A DNA stretch of 5,558 nucleotides from Altererythrobacter sp. (GTDB taxonomy: Bacteria > Pseudomonadota > Alphaproteobacteria > Sphingomonadales > Sphingomonadaceae), in the NCBI GenBank assembly GCA_024636575.1, contig JAGXGU010000029.1, positions 1-5,558 on the forward strand, in the 5' to 3' direction. The position numbers and the translations under genes were made by a program. This document shows, in pieces, positions 1 through 5,558 of the stretch. A model generated the notes under the pieces. It did not search any database. It saw only the letters and a list, made by a program, of their open reading frames with translations, and was not told where the DNA came from. Each line of letters starts with the position of its first letter. Positions within the stretch are counted from its first letter, which is position 1.

Positions 1-721
1 GGACCACCAGCGTCGGCGCGGTGATCGCCGCCAGCCGGCTGCGGCGGCTTCCGTCGGCAATAATCGCGGCCATCTGGCGGGCCATCCCGGCGGGATGGAA
101 ACTGCGTTTGAAATTGTTTTCTATCTTTTCATGCAAGGCAGCTTCCTCTGCCGGATAGGCCGGACTGCCGATGGCGCGGGCAACACGGAACCCGTGCGCA
201 CGAATGGTTGCCATTTCGGTGTTGGCCGGGCGGGCCGTCAGCGCCGCCATCGCTTCCTTTTCCGCAGGCGGCAATTTGGCGTGGCCGGTGGTTGACATGA
301 TCGAGGTGAGCGACAGCACACGGCCGGGATATTCCGCCGCGATCAATTGCGCGATCATCCCGCCCATCGAAGCGCCAACGATATGCGCCCGGTCGATCCC
401 CAGCGCATCGAGCAGGCCGACCCCGTCCGCCGCCATGTCCGACAGCGTATAGGGCACGCGCGGCTTCAGCCCGAAGCGCGCCTTGATCATCGTCCAGGGG
501 ATCGAGACCTTGCCCGCATCGTCAAATTTATGGCTCAGGCCGATATCGCGGTTGTCATAGCGGATCACCCGAAACCCGCGCGCCACCAGCGCCTCGACCA
601 GCTCCATCGGCCACAGCGTCAATTGCGCGCCCAGCCCCATCACCAGCAGCATCGCCGGGTCGCTCTCCGCGCCGTAGGATTCATATTCGATGGCTATGTT
701 GTTGGCGGTTATCTGGGGCAT
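1..721 (-). CDS. alpha/beta hydrolase, partial (C-terminus beyond the left edge)
   Basis: The reverse strand reads open from an ATG at 721-719 to the window edge: 240 complete codons, no stop. The protein begins MPQITANNIAIEYESYG, typical of alpha/beta-hydrolase-fold enzymes. Residues 27-33 (VMGLGAQ) fit the oxyanion-hole loop after the first core strand, residues 52-60 (VIRYDNRDI) a further core strand, and GASMGG at 116-121 is the nucleophile elbow with Ser118 as the predicted catalytic serine. The sequence stops at APTLVV, just before the strand that normally carries the catalytic Asp; that Asp and the His are off-window. Family members are usually about 280-300 residues, so some 50 are missing. 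It most resembles the loose lactonase/esterase group (enol-lactonase- or methylesterase-like); substrate cannot be assigned. No signal peptide is seen, so it is probably cytoplasmic. Its ATG lies 3 nt after the VIT stop with no strong Shine-Dalgarno, suggesting translational coupling. Confidence 0.93.
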   Translation of the reverse strand, partial: MPQITANNIAIEYESYGAESDPAMLLVMGLGAQLTLWPMELVEALVARGFRVIRYDNRDIGLSHKFDDAGKVSIPWTMIKARFGLKPRVPYTLSDMAADGVGLLDALGIDRAHIVGASMGGMIAQLIAAEYPGRVLSLTSIMSTTGHAKLPPAEKEAMAALTARPANTEMATIRAHGFRVARAIGSPAYPAEEAALHEKIENNFKRSFHPAGMARQMAAIIADGSRRSRLAAITAPTLVV

Positions 722-724
722 GGA

Positions 725-1423
725 TTAAACAACTTTCGTGTTGAAAAGGGAGCCGACACCGGCGGTAACGGCCATGGCCAACGCGCCCCAGAAAACGACC
801 CGGACGATGGATTTCAGGATTGGTGATCCGCCCACCCGGGCTCCCATAAATCCAAGCGCCGCCAGAAAGATCAGCGAAGCGGCGATGACACTGGAAACAA
901 TCGCATCTGCCGGAACCAGCAGCACCACCAGCATGGGCAATGCGGCACCGACGGCAAATGTCCCCGCCGACGCCAGCGCCGCTTGCAGCGGCCGCGCGGT
1001 GGTGAGGTCGGAAATGCCAAGTTCGTCCCGGGCATGGGCGCCAAGTGCATCATGCATGGTGAGCTGACGGGCGACTTCGCGCGCCAGATCGGGTGCAAGG
1101 CCGCGCTGCGCATAGGTGGCGGCCAGTTCGTCCAGTTCAAATTCAGGCTGGTCCCTCAGTTCCCTGCGTTCACGGTCAAGATCTGCATTTTCGGTATCGG
1201 ATTGTGAACTGACGGAAACATATTCCCCCGCCGCCATCGACAATGCGCCAGCCACCAGACCGGCTGACCCGGCAAGCAGAATGGCGGGCTTGTCTGCCGC
1301 AGCCGCCGCGACCCCGACGATCAGGCTGGCCGTGGAAACGATCCCGTCATTCGCGCCAAGCACCGCCGCGCGCAGCCACCCGATGCGGCCGATAGTGTGG
1401 GATTCGCTGTGCAGTCTGCTCAT
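725..1423 (-). CDS. VIT/CCC1 family Fe2+/Mn2+ transporter
   Basis: A 232-residue membrane protein of the VIT1/CCC1 family, which moves Fe2+ and Mn2+ across membranes, probably in exchange for protons; bacterial members are usually linked to metal detoxification. Five hydrophobic segments can be read at about 16-40, 47-66, 147-168, 172-195 and 205-226. Between segments 2 and 3 lies a charged stretch (about 72-140) rich in Glu, including E85, E88, E94, E96, E99, E116 and E134, plus M123. This matches the cytoplasmic metal-binding domain of the family. Segment 1 has the hallmark GANDGIVST (D26) and segment 2 ends SMAAGEY (M63, E67), equivalent to the conserved Asp and Met of the transport path in plant VIT1. 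Length is normal and there is no fused ferritin domain, so it is not MbfA. The start is 28 nt after the nadB stop; the ribosome site is weak (GAG 8 nt, or AGGA 13 nt, before ATG). Whether Fe or Mn is the real substrate cannot be read from sequence. Confidence 0.95.
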   Translation of the reverse strand: MSRLHSESHTIGRIGWLRAAVLGANDGIVSTASLIVGVAAAAADKPAILLAGSAGLVAGALSMAAGEYVSVSSQSDTENADLDRERRELRDQPEFELDELAATYAQRGLAPDLAREVARQLTMHDALGAHARDELGISDLTTARPLQAALASAGTFAVGAALPMLVVLLVPADAIVSSVIAASLIFLAALGFMGARVGGSPILKSIVRVVFWGALAMAVTAGVGSLFNTKVV

Positions 1424-1451
1424 TTCTTATACTCGTTCCTGGGTGCGCGTA

Positions 1452-3038
1452 TTATGGCACCAGTATCGTATCGCGGGCTACTTCGTCCGTCTCAGGATAA
1501 TCGAGCGTGAAATGCAGGCCGCGGCTTTCGTGCCGGGCCAGCGCGGACCGCACGATCAGTTCGGCACTTTGCAGCAGGTTTCTGAGTTCGATCAGGTCGG
1601 TCGTAACCCGGAAATGGCCGTAATAATCGGCGACTTCGTCGTTCAGCAATCTGATCCGGTGCTGTGCGCGCTCCAGCCGTTTGGTGGTGCGCACGATCCC
1701 GACATAGTTCCACATGAACCGGCGGATTTCAGTCCAGTTCTGCTTGATGATCACTTCTTCGTCCGAATCCGTGACGCGGCTTTCATCCCACGGATTTATC
1801 GCGGGCGGCGCATCGAATTCGTCCCACCGCGTCAGAATATCCGCCGCTGCCGCTTCGCCGAACACGAAACATTCCAGCAGGGAATTGGACGCCAACCGGT
1901 TCGCGCCGTGCAGGCCGCTTTCGGTGCATTCGCCCGCAGCATACAGCCCCGGCAGATCGGTCCGCCCCGCCAGATCGATCAGAATCCCGCCACAGGTGTA
2001 ATGCTGCGCAGGCACCACCGGGATCGGGCCCTTGGTCATGTCGATCCCCAGCCCCATCAGCTTTTCATGGATGGTGGGGAAATGTTCCTTCACGAATTCA
2101 GGCGGCTGATGGCTGATGTCGAGATGGACATAATCGAGGCCGTAACGCTTGATCTGGTCATCGATTGCACGGGCAACCACATCGCGCGGGGCCAGTTCCA
2201 TGCGTTCCGGATCGTAATCCGCCATGAAACGGTGGCCGGTTTCAGGGTGGAGCAGATGCCCGCCCTCGCCGCGCACCGCCTCGGTAATCAGGAAATTCTT
2301 GACCTCCAGATTATACAGGCAGGTCGGGTGGAACTGCATCATTTCCATGTTGGAGACCCGCGCGCCCGCGCGCCATGCCATCGCGATCCCGTCCCCCGTC
2401 GCGCCTCGCGGGGAGGTCGAGAATTGATAGACCCGGCCCGCGCCGCCCGCCGCCATGATCGTGGCATGGGCGGTGTGCGCCTCGACCTTGCCGGTCGCAT
2501 CATTCAGCGCATAGGCGCCCCACACGCGGCCCGAACCGGAGTATCTTTCCTCATGCTTGCCGGTGATCAGATCGACACAGCTGCGCCCCGGCAGCATGGT
2601 GATGTTGGGATTGGCATTGGCGGCTTTCAGCAAGGCTTCCTGCACCGCCCAGCCGGTCGCATCGTTCACATGCACGATCCGCCGGTGAGAATGGCCGCCT
2701 TCGCGCGTCAAATGCAGGTCGGCGCCTTCCTCGTTGAAGGGCACACCCAGTTCCACCAGCCGCGAGATTGAATGCGGCGCGCGCTCGATCACAAATTCGA
2801 CCGTCTCCAGCCGGTTGAGGCCTGCGCCCGCGCGCATCGTATCGTGGATGTGGTTCTCGAACGTATCGCCCGCATCCAGCACCGCCGCGATGCCGCCCTG
2901 CGCCCATGCCGTGCTACCGCCGTCGAGTGATCCCTTGGCCAGGACCAGCACTTTCTTGTGTTCGGCCAGGGCAAGAGCCGCCGTCAGGCCCGCCGCGCCG
3001 GACCCGATAATCAGGACATCGTGGGTTTGCTTGGTCAT
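1452..3038 (-). CDS. nadB: L-aspartate oxidase (NadB)
   Basis: Flavoenzyme of 528 residues, full length for the family. It oxidises L-aspartate to iminoaspartate using O2 or fumarate; quinolinate synthase (NadA) then makes quinolinate for NAD. The FAD dinucleotide site is GSGAAG at 12-17, followed by the flavin-contact motif STAWAQGGIAA at 42-52. TREGGHS (111-117) carries Glu113, the position that separates NadB from succinate dehydrogenase and fumarate reductase flavoproteins. Catalytic and substrate residues are present: His237 (QFHPT), Arg285 (APRDVVAR), His346 (AQHYTCGG) and Arg381 (GANRLASNSL), which by position match E. coli H244, R290, H351 and R386. The helical C-terminal domain (about 430-528) is complete. 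GAGG lies 4 nt before the ATG. An upstream ATG 10 nt away is out of frame, supporting this start. nadA and nadC are not in the window. No NadQ or NrtR operator was recognised. Confidence 0.98.
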   Translation of the reverse strand: MTKQTHDVLIIGSGAAGLTAALALAEHKKVLVLAKGSLDGGSTAWAQGGIAAVLDAGDTFENHIHDTMRAGAGLNRLETVEFVIERAPHSISRLVELGVPFNEEGADLHLTREGGHSHRRIVHVNDATGWAVQEALLKAANANPNITMLPGRSCVDLITGKHEERYSGSGRVWGAYALNDATGKVEAHTAHATIMAAGGAGRVYQFSTSPRGATGDGIAMAWRAGARVSNMEMMQFHPTCLYNLEVKNFLITEAVRGEGGHLLHPETGHRFMADYDPERMELAPRDVVARAIDDQIKRYGLDYVHLDISHQPPEFVKEHFPTIHEKLMGLGIDMTKGPIPVVPAQHYTCGGILIDLAGRTDLPGLYAAGECTESGLHGANRLASNSLLECFVFGEAAAADILTRWDEFDAPPAINPWDESRVTDSDEEVIIKQNWTEIRRFMWNYVGIVRTTKRLERAQHRIRLLNDEVADYYGHFRVTTDLIELRNLLQSAELIVRSALARHESRGLHFTLDYPETDEVARDTILVP

Positions 3039-3042
3039 GCCG

Positions 3043-3046
3043 CCTC
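3043..3046 (-). promoter_or_regulatory. nadB ribosome binding site
   Basis: Reverse-strand GAGG sits 4 nt before the nadB ATG at 3038-3036. It is the only Shine-Dalgarno-like stretch at usable spacing and it supports the chosen start. The spacing is slightly short, so strength is uncertain. Confidence 0.45.
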
Positions 3047-3066
3047 ATGCCTGCCCGAATGCTGGC

Positions 3067-3082
3067 GCGCAAGATTCTGCGC
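3067..3082 (-). other. small hairpin between methyltransferase and nadB
   Basis: In the 46-nt gap, 2 nt past the methyltransferase stop codon, the reverse strand can pair TGCGC... no: read on the plus strand as GCGCA (3067-3071) with TGCGC (3078-3082), a perfect 5-bp stem around a 6-nt loop. No U-run follows, so it is not a classical intrinsic terminator. It could be a weak pause or processing site, or chance in GC-rich DNA. Confidence 0.2.
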
Positions 3083-3084
3083 AA

Positions 3085-3822
3085 TCATGTGATTTCCGCT
3101 GTGACTAAACGGTAGCCCATGTCACAAGTTTCCTTGTCATGCAGCGCGCCATATCGCTCGTCCCATTTGCCGTTCCTCAGATCACTTTCGAGCCGCTGCA
3201 GCCCCTCCTCGATGCCTTCGATACGCCAGAACGAAGAACTGCCGTTTCTGATACGTGCGTCGAGATAGGCGCTGGGCCTGCGCCAATAGGCATAGAGGAA
3301 ACCGTCGCTGCAATCGTGGGGAACAGGAACGGGCGTGATCGCGGTCTTCCCGAGCGAGCGAGCGTAGAATTCCATCGGCGGCATCTGCGCCACGTCGAGC
3401 GACACCAATTGAGGCCAATAGTCCATCTGCCATGCATCTCGGAATGCGGGATCGTAGGTCAGAATGACGATCCGCTTGCGGGAGACCCGCCGCATTTCAG
3501 CAAGGCCCCTCGCCTGATCGCTCCAGTGGTGAACAGTAAGTACGGCCATTGCTGCGTCAAAAATATCATCAGCAAATGGCAGCGCCTCGGCAGTTCCTTG
3601 AACCACCGGAGCAGCATGGTTCGGACGCTGCCGGATCATTTCGATTGAGGGTTCGATTGCGGTAATTTCACGATCGACCGGCTCGTAAGACCCGGCCCCC
3701 GCGCCCACGTTCAACACTTTGGACGCATCCCCCAAAGCGCGCTCAATCAATCCGGCTATGCGCGGATCAGGTTTTCGCAGGTTCGAATAATCGACCCCGA
3801 TCGTATCGTAGAGCGTGCTCAC
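3085..3822 (-). CDS. class I SAM-dependent methyltransferase, substrate unknown
   Basis: A 245-residue soluble protein with a Rossmann-type methyltransferase domain of the Methyltransf_11 kind. Motif I is VLNVGAGAGSYEP (36-48), the SAM-binding glycine loop; Glu57 (ITAIEPS) fits the acidic residue that binds the ribose hydroxyls; GTAEALPFADDIFD (76-89) and AVLTVHHW (93-100) are the usual motif II/III region. The N-terminus, YDTIGVDYSNLRKPDPRI (5-22), is the cap seen in small-molecule methyltransferases of this type. The C-terminal part (about 125-245) is rich in Trp and Tyr and probably forms the substrate pocket; the substrate is not predictable. The start is GTG, overlapping the ATPase stop as GTGA, with no Shine-Dalgarno, so translation is probably coupled. 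No other in-frame start occurs before Met63. By hand count, 7 of 22 arginines use AGA, AGG or CGA, against about 4 of 37 in nadB, hinting at a different history. Confidence 0.9.
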   Translation of the reverse strand: MSTLYDTIGVDYSNLRKPDPRIAGLIERALGDASKVLNVGAGAGSYEPVDREITAIEPSIEMIRQRPNHAAPVVQGTAEALPFADDIFDAAMAVLTVHHWSDQARGLAEMRRVSRKRIVILTYDPAFRDAWQMDYWPQLVSLDVAQMPPMEFYARSLGKTAITPVPVPHDCSDGFLYAYWRRPSAYLDARIRNGSSSFWRIEGIEEGLQRLESDLRNGKWDERYGALHDKETCDMGYRLVTAEIT

Positions 3823-4805
3823 TTCGCGCTGGTCAGCGACACGAAAACATCTTCCAGATCCGCCTCCCGCGTGGTGACATCTTCTACCACCAGCCCCTGT
3901 TCCTGCAGTATCGCCAGCACTTGTCCGGCGGTCAGGCGGTCCTTGTTATAGGTCACCTCCACCCCGCGCGGCCCGGCCAGTTCGCTTTTCACGAAGGCAT
4001 CATGCACCGGCGCGGCGGCCAGATCGCTGCCGACGGTTACCGCGACGATTTTCTCGCGCGCCATGTCGACCATTTCGCGGGTCGGCTTGTTGGCGATCAG
4101 CTCGCCGTGATTGATGATCGCGATGCGGTCACACAATTCCTCGGCTTCCTCCAGATAATGGGTGGTCAATACCACGGTCACCCCGTCATCATTGAGGCTG
4201 GTCACCAGTTCCCACAGCAATTTGCGCAATTCGACATCGACGCCTGCGGTCGGCTCGTCCAGGATCAGGATCGGCGGCGAATGGACCATGGCCTTGGCAA
4301 TCAGCAGGCGGCGTTTCATCCCGCCCGACAATGTCCGCGCATAGGCATCGCGCTTGTCCGCCAGATGGACCGCCTTCAGCAGCGCTTCGGACCGGCGCAA
4401 GGTTTTTGATATGCCATAGAAACCGGCCTGGTTTTCCAGCACCTCATAAGGCGTGAAAAACGGATCGAAGACGATTTCCTGTGGCACGATGCCGATCGAT
4501 CGTTTCGCATTGCGGGTCTGGGTGTCGATATCGAATCCCCATATCTCCGCATTGCCGCTGGTCTTGGTTACCAGCCCGGCCAGGATATTGATCAAGGTCG
4601 ATTTGCCCGCGCCATTGGGGCCGAGCAGACCGAAAATGCCCCCTTCGGGCACATCGAAGCTGACGCCCTTCAGCGCCAGCTTGCCGTCCGATCCCTTTTC
4701 CCCGGCGTAGCGTTTCACCAGATCGCGAATGGCGATTGCGGGCAAGGGCGCAGGCGGTGCGTCAGTTGAACGGGTGTCGCTGGATGATGCAGGCTGAACA
4801 GTCAT
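3819..4805 (-). CDS. ABC transporter ATP-binding protein, ABC-2/YadG-like
   Basis: A 328-residue ATPase subunit that would power an ABC-2-type exporter at the inner face of the cytoplasmic membrane. Residues 1-22 are a disordered Ser/Pro/Ala-rich leader. The nucleotide-binding domain follows: Walker A GPNGAGKST (62-70), Q-loop Gln109 (IVPQE), signature LSGGM (159-163), Walker B LILDEPT (180-186), D-loop AGVD (187-190) and H-loop His216 (TTH). All catalytic elements are intact. The C-terminal 90 residues, ending READLEDVFVSLTSAK, are the accessory tail usual in ABC-2 ATPases of the YadG/CcmA/drug-export group. I place the start at ATG 4805-4803, because AGGTGG lies 5 nt upstream; a GTG nine bases earlier is inside that ribosome site. 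Such ATPases are normally followed by their permease gene; here the next gene is the overlapping methyltransferase, and no membrane partner is in the window. The transported substrate is unknown. Confidence 0.95.
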   Translation of the reverse strand: MTVQPASSSDTRSTDAPPAPLPAIAIRDLVKRYAGEKGSDGKLALKGVSFDVPEGGIFGLLGPNGAGKSTLINILAGLVTKTSGNAEIWGFDIDTQTRNAKRSIGIVPQEIVFDPFFTPYEVLENQAGFYGISKTLRRSEALLKAVHLADKRDAYARTLSGGMKRRLLIAKAMVHSPPILILDEPTAGVDVELRKLLWELVTSLNDDGVTVVLTTHYLEEAEELCDRIAIINHGELIANKPTREMVDMAREKIVAVTVGSDLAAAPVHDAFVKSELAGPRGVEVTYNKDRLTAGQVLAILQEQGLVVEDVTTREADLEDVFVSLTSAK

Positions 4806-4810
4806 TCCGC

Positions 4811-4816
4811 CCACCT
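4811..4816 (-). promoter_or_regulatory. ribosome binding site of the ABC ATPase gene
   Basis: Reverse-strand AGGTGG, close to the Shine-Dalgarno consensus, lies 5 nt before ATG 4805-4803. It decides the start: a possible GTG start at 4814-4812 is part of this very hexamer and would have no ribosome site at a usable distance. Confidence 0.7.
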
Positions 4817-4864
4817 AGGGCGCGGGGCCGCGTGCCGTAAAGCGGTTTTAGCTAATGCAAATGC

Positions 4865-4883
4865 TTGACGCGCCATTAACCAT
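4865..4883 (+). promoter_or_regulatory. possible CtrA-binding site
   Basis: The plus strand reads TTGACGCGCCATTAACCAT. It contains a perfect TTAACCAT (4876-4883), the known CtrA half-site of alphaproteobacteria, and, exactly 7 nt before its TTAA, TTGA in place of the first TTAA of the full TTAA-N7-TTAA consensus (one mismatch). It lies 46 nt before the DUF4402 start codon and 60 nt from the ATPase start, so it could act on either gene. Binding is an inference from motif match only. Confidence 0.4.
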
Positions 4884-4928
4884 GAAGCCTGCCGGTAAGT
4901 TTACGCTTGTCTGCGTAATAGAGCTGCA

Positions 4929-5513
4929 ATGAATTCGAAACCGCCTTATCCCGGCCCCAGAATGCGGGGCCCTGCCAGCTTGCTGGCTACGTGCGGTGCA
5001 TTAGTGGCTGCAGGGTCTCCGGCAGGCCCGGCGATGGCGCAAGCAACGCAGACCGTTGACGCGCGGGCAACGCTGCTGGGCGAACTGACCCTGGTCAAAT
5101 CCGAAGACCTCGATTTTGGCGGTATCGCCGGTACAGTCGCCGGAACGGTCGCGATGACTGCAACCGCCAGCCCGACTTGCACCGCATCCGCCGGGCTGGT
5201 CCATTCCGGCGAATGCCAGCCAGCCAGCTTTATCGGCAAGGGGCAGAACGGGCGCATCGTCCGGATCAAGAAACCCTCTGCCGACCGGATTACGCTGACC
5301 GGACCGGGCGCTGACATGACCATCACCAATCTGGTGCTGGACGGCAGCCCGGAACTTACCTCGATCCAGCAGACGTCGGGCTTCAGCCGTTTCCGGATCA
5401 ATTCCACGACCGGATTCTTCACCTTTCGGTTGGGCGGCCGGCTCAATATCGGCGCGAACCAGCTGGGCGGGCTGTACACCGGCACTTTTAACATCGACAT
5501 CAATTACGATTGA
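4929..5513 (+). CDS. secreted DUF4402 domain protein
   Basis: A 194-residue exported protein. The N-terminus has a signal peptide: basic n-region with several prolines (residues 1-14), hydrophobic core ASLLATCGALVAAGS (16-30) and an AxA-type site, cleaving after Ala37 (AMA) or Ala39 (AQA). The mature part fits DUF4402, a beta-sandwich-like family of unknown function common in sphingomonads: LTLVKSEDLDFGGI (53-66) near the start, repeated Thr/Ala/Gly beta segments, and the typical ending LNIGANQLGGLYTGTFNID (172-190) followed by INYD. Cys84 and Cys96 are the only cysteines in the mature chain and may form a disulphide in the periplasm or outside the cell. Predicted location is periplasmic or surface; a pilin-like or matrix role is sometimes suggested for the family but is not shown here. 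The ATG at 4929 has only a weak GAG 5 nt upstream; Met12 is an alternative start that would still leave a complete signal peptide. No usher, chaperone or second copy is in the window. Confidence 0.85.
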   Translation: MNSKPPYPGPRMRGPASLLATCGALVAAGSPAGPAMAQATQTVDARATLLGELTLVKSEDLDFGGIAGTVAGTVAMTATASPTCTASAGLVHSGECQPASFIGKGQNGRIVRIKKPSADRITLTGPGADMTITNLVLDGSPELTSIQQTSGFSRFRINSTTGFFTFRLGGRLNIGANQLGGLYTGTFNIDINYD

Positions 5514-5516
5514 TTT

Positions 5517-5544
5517 GGGCCGCGGCCCGCTTGCGAATCCGCAA
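5517..5544 (+). other. two inverted repeats after the DUF4402 stop
   Basis: Three bases past the stop is a perfect 12-nt palindrome, GGGCCGCGGCCC (5517-5528), able to form a 4-bp stem with a CGCG loop. It is followed by TTGCG-AATC-CGCAA (5531-5544), a 5-bp stem with a tetraloop. Neither is followed by a T-run within the window, so they are at best weak 3'-end structures, not a clear intrinsic terminator. The rest to 5558 shows nothing recognisable. Confidence 0.3.
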
Positions 5545-5558
5545 TTGAGTGCCTATCC

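Larger units (their letters stand above)
4806..4928. promoter_or_regulatory. divergent intergenic region with presumed promoters for both directions
   Basis: This 123-bp stretch separates two divergent genes and must hold the promoter of the DUF4402 gene and probably that of the minus-strand gene group. The centre (about 4847-4883) is more AT-rich than its surroundings. I could not find a well-spaced -35/-10 pair for either direction: TTGACG at 4865-4870 is a good -35 by sequence, but no TATAAT-like hexamer lies 16-18 nt downstream. The strongest sequence signal is the CtrA-like motif listed separately. Confidence 0.55.

Noticed and set aside
347..826. Plus-strand open frame of 159 codons
   Set aside because: Antisense to the hydrolase and the end of the VIT gene, Arg/His/Pro-rich translation, no domain and no ribosome site.
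1426..1451. TATAAG just before the VIT start as a separate -10 promoter box
   Set aside because: No -35-like hexamer lies 16-18 nt upstream and the box ends only 3 nt before the ATG, so a usable transcript is unlikely.
1116..2771. Plus-strand open frame of 551 codons opposite nadB and the start of the VIT gene
   Set aside because: It is the antisense shadow of two well-identified genes. In GC-rich DNA the complementary frame often stays open; its translation is rich in Arg, His and Gln with no recognisable domain, and it crosses a gene boundary.
4850..4865. Imperfect palindrome AGCTAATGCAAATGCT in the intergenic region
   Set aside because: Only 10 of 16 positions are symmetric and no known operator is matched; may be chance in an AT-rich stretch.
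4865..4921. TTGACG (4865) or TTTACG (4900) with TAATAG (4916) as a sigma-70 promoter for the DUF4402 gene
   Set aside because: Spacings are 45 and 10 nt, both far from the required 16-18 nt.
4983..4997. Possible lipobox LLATC in the DUF4402 signal peptide
   Set aside because: Thr at -1 is not a usual lipobox residue, the hydrophobic core continues after the Cys, and a normal AxA cleavage site follows.
4946..5503. Minus-strand open frame of 185 codons opposite the DUF4402 gene
   Set aside because: The plus-strand frame has a signal peptide and family features; the minus frame has none and would lie almost exactly on top of it.
1..5558. CRISPR arrays, tRNA genes, insertion sequences, toxin-antitoxin or phage-defence genes
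   Set aside because: No direct-repeat series, cloverleaf, transposase or defence domain was seen on either strand; nearly all the sequence is accounted for by the six genes.

Overview
The window looks like a piece of a GC-rich alphaproteobacterial chromosome, most likely from Sphingomonadales (Erythrobacteraceae/Sphingomonadaceae-like). This is inferred from base composition, the style of the encoded proteins and a secreted DUF4402 protein, a family common in that order. No rRNA, tRNA, mobile element, integrase or CRISPR array is visible.

Layout. Five genes lie head to tail on the minus strand and fill positions 1-4805. In transcription order they are: an ABC-transporter ATPase (4805-3819), a class I SAM-dependent methyltransferase (3822-3085, overlapping the ATPase stop through GTGA), L-aspartate oxidase nadB (3038-1452), a VIT/CCC1-type Fe2+/Mn2+ transporter (1423-725), and an alpha/beta hydrolase that starts at 721 and runs off the left edge. 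The junctions are a 4-nt overlap and then gaps of 46, 28 and 3 nt, so one or two transcripts could carry all five. A 123-bp intergenic region (4806-4928) separates them from a divergent plus-strand gene (4929-5513) for a small secreted DUF4402 protein. The last 45 nt are non-coding and hold two short inverted repeats.

How the genes may work together. NadB starts de novo NAD synthesis by oxidising aspartate to iminoaspartate. The VIT protein moves Fe2+/Mn2+ across a membrane, and the hydrolase and methyltransferase are enzymes of unknown substrate. No single pathway obviously joins them. The ATPase/methyltransferase pair is translationally coupled, and the NadB/VIT/hydrolase trio is tightly packed. 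The ATPase has no permease gene in the window.

Most of the window is ordinary. The points most worth a second look are the CtrA-like sequence in the divergent intergenic region, the coupled ATPase-methyltransferase pair without a permease, and the different codon use of the methyltransferase. I see no convincing new multi-gene system.
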